Shown here: positions 29,750 through 34,838 of the stretch, piece by piece
Position numbering within the stretch: position 1 is the first letter of the stretch
Layout: every line of letters starts with the position of its first letter
Virus record (IMG/VR): IMGVR_UViG_3300047471_000921
Location: 1-34,838 of that record
DNA from: a virus
Direction: 5' to 3' (one strand)
Length of the DNA stretch: 34,838 nt
The notes under the pieces: model-generated
The model's input: the letters and a program-made list of their open reading frames with translations, nothing else
Databases searched by the model: none
What the model was told of the DNA's origin: nothing
Translations under genes and position numbers: made by a program

Positions 29750-31036
29750 ATGATTCAATCGTTTTCTGCTAGGCCTTCCGTTACTGCATCAGGTGCTCAA
29801 GGTTTAAGTAATTATCTTGAAAATTATTACGGTCAAGAAAGAGAAGAGCAAAAAGAGCAAAAAAAACAAAGCCAATTACAAGGCGCTCTTATACAGGCTC
29901 AAAAAGTTCTTATGGACCCCAATGCTACAGAAGAAGAAAAGCATACTGGACTTTACCAAGCTTTAGCAAGTCGACCAGACATTGCGAAAACTCTTTATGA
30001 TCAATATTCAAATAAGCAAGAAAACAAACAAAAGGATGAAGGTCGAAAAACCGTAATTAGGGCATTAGAAAAAGAGCGTGGATTACCAGAAGGTTCTTTA
30101 GAAGGGTTTACGTCCGATCCACATCTTGCAGCATCATTAACAAAACCTGCAACAGCTCCTAAAGGTTCTACAACTTCTCAACCTGTACCTCCAGAAGTTA
30201 GCCAACAGGCTAATCAGGTTTTGAGAGAATTTCCTGAAGCAAATGCTGATGAATTAAAATCTTTGATGGATGAATCTGGAATTCCTCCAATTTATTCTAA
30301 TGCATACGTTGAAAATAGAAGACGTCAAGATGAAAGAAAAGCTGCTACTAAAGACAAAAGAATTGAAGCAGGAGAGAAGAGAGCTGCTAAGGTATTAGAT
30401 AAGGCTGATGAACTAGGTAAAGAACTTCCTGTTTTGGAAGCTAGCGTTAACGCAATGGAAGATGCAGTAAAAAATGAAGATCTTAGTTTCTTTTCACCAG
30501 ATAATATAGCTGAAGTTACGGGTATTGAGCTTTTCAGATCAGCTAAAGGTGCGCAATTCAAAACAGCTGCAAAAACATATTTCTTGAATGATTTAAGGTC
30601 TTCTGGGGCTAGACCTAACCAATTTATCGAAAAACAGCTTGTTGATGCGTTAACAAAAGTTGGAAGATCTCAAGAAGCAAATGAAACAGTTATTGAATCT
30701 TTTAAATTCTCAAATGATTTAAAAAAAGCATGGCATCAATCTGTAAGAGAAATGGAAAAGCAATATGAAGATAGCCTAGGTTATGTTCCAGGGAATCTTT
30801 CTAGAATTGTTGAAGAAACAATGAAGCCTTATATTGAAGAAAGACAAGCTCAATACGAATCTAAACTTAAAGAGATTGCCGAAAGAGAAAAGAATCCTAA
30901 TAAATCAAAATTAAAATCATCTTTAGGAAGAAAAACAAGTAATCCTATTCAAATGAGGACTCCTGATGGTTCAATGATAACTGTTCCTTTAGAAGATGTT
31001 GAAGAAGCAATGAATTTAGGAGCTACAAAAGCATGA
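29750..31036 (+). CDS. Candidate DNA-ejection / internal virion protein, 428 aa
   Basis: A charged, Lys/Glu/Gln-rich, largely helical protein (EQKEQKKQSQLQGALIQAQK, KRIEAGEKRAAKVLDKADEL) with a central folded part (FFSPDNIAEVTGIELFRSAK) and a basic C-terminus. TAGGTAAATT lies before the ATG, so its ribosome site is weak, and its stop overlaps the next start. Like gp20 of P22 it follows the small ejection gene. No enzyme motif is seen. Confidence 0.65.
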   Translation: MIQSFSARPSVTASGAQGLSNYLENYYGQEREEQKEQKKQSQLQGALIQAQKVLMDPNATEEEKHTGLYQALASRPDIAKTLYDQYSNKQENKQKDEGRKTVIRALEKERGLPEGSLEGFTSDPHLAASLTKPATAPKGSTTSQPVPPEVSQQANQVLREFPEANADELKSLMDESGIPPIYSNAYVENRRRQDERKAATKDKRIEAGEKRAAKVLDKADELGKELPVLEASVNAMEDAVKNEDLSFFSPDNIAEVTGIELFRSAKGAQFKTAAKTYFLNDLRSSGARPNQFIEKQLVDALTKVGRSQEANETVIESFKFSNDLKKAWHQSVREMEKQYEDSLGYVPGNLSRIVEETMKPYIEERQAQYESKLKEIAEREKNPNKSKLKSSLGRKTSNPIQMRTPDGSMITVPLEDVEEAMNLGATKA

Positions 31037-32469
31037 ACCAACAAAGCGATCCATTCTTTAGATGGAGAGAAACTAAGGCAAAGTTAGATACTATTCCTCC
31101 CGTTTCTTCTCCGCCTCCTCAACCCATACAATTAGGCATGCAAAATCAAATGCAACCTCAACAGCCCGGAATGGATCAGCTTCAACAACAACCACAAATG
31201 CAACAACTTCAGCAACCACCTCAACAAGAAACCCAACAACTGCAAACTCAAGAGCAAAAACCTGATCCGTTTGCAAAATGGAAAAAAGACTTTCCATTTG
31301 AGGGTGAAAATGACTTAGATCGTGAAATTGAAAGAAATATCGCTCAACAGACTTCTAGGATGGGTGAAACTATTTTAGGAATGCCTGGAGATTTATATTC
31401 ATTTGCAAAGACCATTACTGGTTTTAATCCTGAGACAAATTTACCCACATCTAAATCACTTCGAGAAAGGTCTGAAAAAGTTTCTTTAGGTTACACGACC
31501 CCTAAGAGCGAAGGAGAGGAAAAGGCTGGAGAAGTTATGCAAGACATTGCTTCTTTTATGATTCCTGGATCTGGTCAATACGGTTTAGTGCGTAATCTTG
31601 GCATTCCAATTGTCGCTAATATAGCTAAGGAAGGTATTAAACTTACCGGTCATGATAAAACAGCTGATGCAGCTAAAATTGGCACCATGATTGTGTTGGA
31701 TTTAGTTTCTCATAGGAAAGGAGGAGCAAAAAAATATGCTAGCGCCTTATTCAATGAAAGCGAAAAACTAATTCCTGAAGGAGCTACATTAAAGTCTCCT
31801 AAATTTCAAGATTCGATTTTAAAACTTGAAAAGTCTTTTGAGAGTGGAGGATCTGCCCCATCAAAAGAAAGAGCTTTAAAAAAACTTGGTGAAATCAAAG
31901 ATCGAATGCTTGGTGATGAAATCGAAGTAAAAGAGCTCATCGATTTCAGGAAAACCATAAATGAAATTAGATCAGAGCTTGGTGGATTTAACATCGAAAT
32001 GCCAAAACACATTAAGCAAAAAGCTATTCATAATCTTGATAAAGTAAAAGGTCAAATCATTGGTGCACTTGATGAATATGGGAAAAAAACCAATCCTAAA
32101 TTTGGTAAATTAAATTCATCAGCTAATGAAGCATATGCAGCCTATCAAAGTTCAGATAAAATGGCTGATTTTATCAAGAAAACATCAGAGAAATTTGTTA
32201 AGCACAATGGTTTGAAAGCAATCCTTGGATTAGGAGGGGCTTATGCATTCCCGGCAATAGCTGCTAAAACAGCTGGAGCGGCAATTCCCTTAAAAGTAGG
32301 ATATGAGGGATATAAAGTTCTTCATCAAGTCGTTAAAAGTCCTACATTGCGCAAATATTACGGAAACATATTAAAAGGCGCTGCCGCTGGCAACGCCTCT
32401 CAAGTTACACAGAACGTAAAGGCACTCCAGAAAAAAATGGAAGAAGAAGAAATTGGATATGAAGATTAA
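31033..32469 (+). CDS. Candidate DNA-ejection / internal virion protein, 478 aa
   Basis: It starts with a Gln/Pro-rich flexible region (residues about 20-90, many repeats of QQ and PQ). A helical part follows with ETILGMPGDLYSFAKTITGF (about 110-130) and possible membrane-interacting helices (GLKAILGLGGAYAFPAIAAK, about 392-411). It is the last gene of the virion operon, the position of gp16 of P22, which helps DNA cross the inner membrane. Its stop codon is shared, on opposite strands, with the gene at 32466. Confidence 0.65.
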   Translation: MNQQSDPFFRWRETKAKLDTIPPVSSPPPQPIQLGMQNQMQPQQPGMDQLQQQPQMQQLQQPPQQETQQLQTQEQKPDPFAKWKKDFPFEGENDLDREIERNIAQQTSRMGETILGMPGDLYSFAKTITGFNPETNLPTSKSLRERSEKVSLGYTTPKSEGEEKAGEVMQDIASFMIPGSGQYGLVRNLGIPIVANIAKEGIKLTGHDKTADAAKIGTMIVLDLVSHRKGGAKKYASALFNESEKLIPEGATLKSPKFQDSILKLEKSFESGGSAPSKERALKKLGEIKDRMLGDEIEVKELIDFRKTINEIRSELGGFNIEMPKHIKQKAIHNLDKVKGQIIGALDEYGKKTNPKFGKLNSSANEAYAAYQSSDKMADFIKKTSEKFVKHNGLKAILGLGGAYAFPAIAAKTAGAAIPLKVGYEGYKVLHQVVKSPTLRKYYGNILKGAAAGNASQVTQNVKALQKKMEEEEIGYED

Positions 32470-32672
32470 CCTTGATAGTCATCATATTTCAGAAAGTCTT
32501 CATGCCGTTTATTTTTTCTTTTTTTCTTGAGCTCTTCATCACCCATCCATATAGCTAGGGAAATGAATAATTCCTTTATAGAATTATAAATAGTTTTCAC
32601 GATTGCTACAACCATCAGAAAAATAGCAACTGCAATAATTGTGAAAAATACGAATCCAAAAAAAGCGCCCAT
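32466..32672 (-). CDS. Small membrane protein with basic tail, 68 aa
   Basis: FFGFVFFTIIAVAIFLMVVA (about residues 4-23) is one strong transmembrane helix, with a second weaker hydrophobic part (ELFISLAIWMG) and a very basic cytosolic-type tail (ELKKKRKNKRHEDFL). AAGGAGTAAAT precedes the ATG. It follows the secreted-protein gene by 9 bases, so the two form a small operon. Holin-like or other membrane role is possible; the charged tail and size fit but do not prove it. Confidence 0.62.
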   Translation of the reverse strand: MGAFFGFVFFTIIAVAIFLMVVAIVKTIYNSIKELFISLAIWMGDEELKKKRKNKRHEDFLKYDDYQG

Positions 32673-32681
32673 ATTTACTCC

Positions 32682-32921
32682 TTATCTTGAAAATGTTGAA
32701 AATGATCCATCACTATGATTGACATAACCTGTTCCATTCGTATTTTGATGAATGGTCGAATATGATCCATTGCTATCGGTAACATTTACTTGTCTTTGTG
32801 TACCTGTTAAACGATCTACATAAGATTCAGTACTTTCAGGACTAATGTTTCCATAATATGCGTGAGCATATGAAGTTGAAATTGAAATCGCTGTGATTAA
32901 AATTGTTTTTAACATATTCAT
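32682..32921 (-). CDS. Small secreted protein with signal peptide, 79 aa
   Basis: MNMLKTILITAISISTSYAH is a Sec signal with cleavage likely after AHA (AYAHA/YYGN region). The mature part of about 58 residues has a repeated motif, DSNGSYSTIHQ and HSDGSFSTFS, joined by a Gly/Thr linker, so a beta-hairpin repeat is likely. AGGAG lies 7 bases before the ATG. It would act in the periplasm or at the outer membrane; role unknown. It forms a minus-strand pair with the membrane protein downstream. Confidence 0.6.
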   Translation of the reverse strand: MNMLKTILITAISISTSYAHAYYGNISPESTESYVDRLTGTQRQVNVTDSNGSYSTIHQNTNGTGYVNHSDGSFSTFSR

Positions 32922-32991
32922 TTGAAACTCCTGTTTAAGGTTTATGATAATTCCAATAGTAGCAAATATGCTAATTTAATAAAAGCCCGAA

Positions 32992-33022
32992 ACTTTAATT
33001 TAATTTCACTAGTGATTAAAGT
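32992..33022. promoter_or_regulatory. Palindrome between divergent genes (operator candidate)
   Basis: ACTTTAAT (32992-32999) pairs with ATTAAAGT (33015-33022), and the centre is the perfect palindrome TCACTAGTGA (33006-33015). Both sit in the 186-base gap between the minus-strand secreted-protein gene and the plus-strand fibre operon. A control role is likely, but no protein is known to bind. I see no convincing -35/-10 pair in this gap. Confidence 0.5.
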
Positions 33023-33107
33023 ATTTCCTTGATAGAGTGGATTCATACTCTGGCAATGGCCAAAGTTAAATCGACAAAAACCTATCACAAACATGTGTGA
33101 GGTATCC

Positions 33108-34013
33108 ATGACAGGCAAGAATCCATTAGGATTAAGCAACGAACCACAAGCTTATGAAGGAGCAAATATAATCGTTCCCGTAGGTGGTTGGAGACTTGTT
33201 AAATCCGTTAGAGCTCCTACAACAAATGATAAAAAATATCCAATCGGATCGATCTGGATTAACACAACTACTTCTACATCTTATCAGCTTTGCACAAATC
33301 CAGGTATCTGGACAATTCTCGGTGCTGCTGCCGGTGGTGATATTCAAACTCTTACTGGCGATTCTGGTGGTGCGTTGCTTCCAACTACTGGAAACTTAAA
33401 TATCCTTGGAACTGCTAACCAAATCACTATTAGTGGAGCTGGTTCAACTTTAACAGCTAGTTTAACTGGTCCTTATACTCCTGCAACCTATACTGTGCAT
33501 GGTGTTCTACTTGGTGAAACTACAAGCTCAATTGTAGCTACTGCAGCAGGAACAAATGGACAGTTACTTTGTGGTTCCACAGGAGCAGATCCTGCATTTA
33601 CAACTGTTACAACTTCCACAGGTGTTGCATTTACTACGGGCGCTCATACATTAGCTCTAGATGTAAAAACAGGTGGTTTTGCTGTAATCGATCAAACTTC
33701 TTCAAGTGCAGCTGTTGCGGTACAAACAATGTATGTTATCGACAATGGTGGTACGCTTGTTACCTTGACATTACCTACTACAGCAATACAAGGAAGTGTT
33801 GTTAAAGTTATTGGTAATTCACTTGGTGGTTGGAGAATTGCTCAAAACGCTTCTCAACAAATACTAGGTGTTGGATTAAGCACAACAGCTGGAACTTCTG
33901 GTTCTCTTTCATCTTCAAGCAAAAATGATTGTGTAGAGTTGATTGCTTCAGTTGGAGGCGCTAGCACAATATGGACAGTTGCAAACTTTAACGGTGCTTT
34001 AACATTTGTTTAA
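33108..34013 (+). CDS. Tail fibre protein, first gene of the receptor-binding operon, 301 aa
   Basis: Start at ATG 33108, preceded by GAGGT; the frame opens at 33093 without a ribosome site. The N-terminus has GGWRLVKSVRAPTTNDKKYP and PIGSIWINTT, shared in layout with the 2621 protein. A linker region has LTGDSGGALLPT and NGQLLCGSTGADPAFTTV, frequent in phage fibres, and the end has LTLPTTAIQGSVVKVIGNS and ASTIWTVANF, a beta domain related to the C-terminal domains of other fibres here. It probably joins the fibre to the tail or carries a receptor-binding tip; inferred. Confidence 0.75.
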   Translation: MTGKNPLGLSNEPQAYEGANIIVPVGGWRLVKSVRAPTTNDKKYPIGSIWINTTTSTSYQLCTNPGIWTILGAAAGGDIQTLTGDSGGALLPTTGNLNILGTANQITISGAGSTLTASLTGPYTPATYTVHGVLLGETTSSIVATAAGTNGQLLCGSTGADPAFTTVTTSTGVAFTTGAHTLALDVKTGGFAVIDQTSSSAAVAVQTMYVIDNGGTLVTLTLPTTAIQGSVVKVIGNSLGGWRIAQNASQQILGVGLSTTAGTSGSLSSSSKNDCVELIASVGGASTIWTVANFNGALTFV

Positions 34014-34026
34014 TAGGAGATTTTAA

Positions 34027-34797
34027 ATGGCTTCAGGTTTTCCAGGCCCGTTTAAGGGTAATGATAGAAATACAAGTATAAACTTCGGATCTTGGATGCT
34101 CGGTGCTAATACCGCCGGTAATCCTGGAACTGCGGGAGCTGCAGTGCCAGCTACAACCATCAATACAGTTAATCAATGGATGATGTCTGATGGATATATG
34201 GAATGTTACAATACTACTGCTGCTACAGCTGCAATGCCTTTAATGGGTACAATTCTCAATAATGGTATCAACATTGATACAGTTACTGGAGCAGCTACAA
34301 AAACAATCGAGATCACAGAAGGTAATTCAATTTCGATTAAGAATGCTTTTACTTCCAGAACAGCCGGTATTTATGTTCGAGCGACATTCAACATTAATAC
34401 ATTAGCTAACGTTACTGAATTGAGAATAGGTTTTAGAAAACAGCAAACATACAATGCTACAGAAACATCTTATACTGATTATGCTTCTTTTGGTGTCGTA
34501 GGTGCGGCTGGTGCTTTACAAACAAGAACTCAATTAGCTTCAGGTGGTGTTGTCACCACAAACTCTACAAATACAGCAATCGTATTGACAAACTTTACTG
34601 TTCAAGTCCAATGCGATGCTTCTGGTAATGTAACTTACCTAAGAGATGTTACAGGTAATGGTCCTTTGATCGCTCCTACAACTGTCGCAGCTTATCAATT
34701 TGGTGCAGCTTTAACACTAGTTCCATATATATATTATACAACTGTTACTTCTCATACAGAAGTAAACCTAGTTTCTTATTCATGTGGATTACTCTAA
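34027..34797 (+). CDS. Tail fibre protein, 256 aa (crosses the circular junction)
   Basis: A Thr/Ala/Gly/Asn-rich beta protein with a start-region signature FGSWMLGANTAGNPG and a body of strands (SIKNAFTSRTAGIYVRATFN, VTELRIGFRKQ, FTVQVQCDASGNVTYLRDVT). No membrane segment or signal. It lies 13 bases after the upstream fibre gene with AGGAG before the ATG. The first 86 bases of the window repeat its end. It is likely a fibre or capsid-surface binding protein; the exact part is unknown. Confidence 0.72.
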   Translation: MASGFPGPFKGNDRNTSINFGSWMLGANTAGNPGTAGAAVPATTINTVNQWMMSDGYMECYNTTAATAAMPLMGTILNNGINIDTVTGAATKTIEITEGNSISIKNAFTSRTAGIYVRATFNINTLANVTELRIGFRKQQTYNATETSYTDYASFGVVGAAGALQTRTQLASGGVVTTNSTNTAIVLTNFTVQVQCDASGNVTYLRDVTGNGPLIAPTTVAAYQFGAALTLVPYIYYTTVTSHTEVNLVSYSCGLL

Positions 34798-34838
34798 TAA
34801 TTAGGTGGTTATATGGCATTTTCAAGCCCTGTTCGTGT
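34712..34838. repeat. Terminal direct repeat, right copy (circular overlap)
   Basis: Identical to positions 1-127; see the left copy. Removing one copy gives a unit of 34,711 bp. Confidence 0.95.
34813..34838 (+). CDS. Start of the 122-residue structural protein gene (same gene as 102-470)
   Basis: The ATG at 34813 and the next codons equal those at 102; the gene continues at the left end of the window after circularisation. Confidence 0.9.

Noticed and set aside
33569-33805. Cys- and Tyr-rich frame within the fibre gene at 33108
   Set aside because: It is out of frame with a supported fibre gene, has no ribosome site, and its composition is the by-product of Thr/Ala codons read in another phase.
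1-34838. CRISPR array, rRNA or insertion sequence
   Set aside because: I found no regularly spaced repeats, no rRNA segments and no transposase or terminal inverted repeats; the only mobile-type gene is the HNH endonuclease.

Overview
The window is an apparently complete genome of a tailed double-stranded DNA phage. Its first and last 127 bases are identical, so it closes into a circle of about 34,711 bp and the gene order runs through the junction. The sequence is AT-rich, uses ordinary bacterial start and stop signals, and most genes overlap or nearly touch. The virion genes look podovirus-like: a P22-type portal (691 aa), a Glu/Gln-rich scaffold, a capsid protein of the N4-gp56 type, tail adaptor and nozzle candidates, and three candidate ejection proteins. 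A host with an outer membrane is suggested by a phage-borne outer-membrane beta-barrel protein with a signal peptide and C-terminal Phe. The style of the fibre genes resembles phages of environmental or intracellular Gram-negatives, but the host genus cannot be read from the sequence.

Layout. 33108 to 5504 (through the junction): receptor-binding cluster of about eight fibre or spike genes plus two small genes. 7415 to 5517 (minus): recombination operon with a RecT-type annealing protein and a YqaJ/lambda-type exonuclease. 7446 to 7613: divergent control region with palindromes. 7614 to 11127 (plus): small Cro/C1-type regulator, winged-helix proteins, replication-initiator candidate, SpoVG-like protein and RusA-like resolvase. 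11187 to 11765: outer-membrane protein with its own promoter and terminator. 12004 to 12415 (minus): two small genes. 12515 to 32469 (plus): terminase, portal, a stretch of very small genes, scaffold, capsid, tail and ejection genes. 32466 to 32921 (minus): small membrane protein and small secreted protein.

The genes fit a phage that relies on host polymerase, recombines and resolves its DNA with its own proteins, and packages it with a two-subunit terminase. I see no integrase, DNA polymerase, endolysin or classical holin; several very small membrane proteins are the only lysis candidates.

The most unusual signals are RNA-level. One is a tRNA-shaped cloverleaf with a three-base D loop between the portal gene and the next gene; its acceptor arm competes with a hairpin that masks a ribosome binding site. 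Another is a promoter plus terminator on the minus strand inside the leader of the replication-initiator gene, predicting an antisense RNA of about 90 nt. Several intergenic regions are dense in hairpins.
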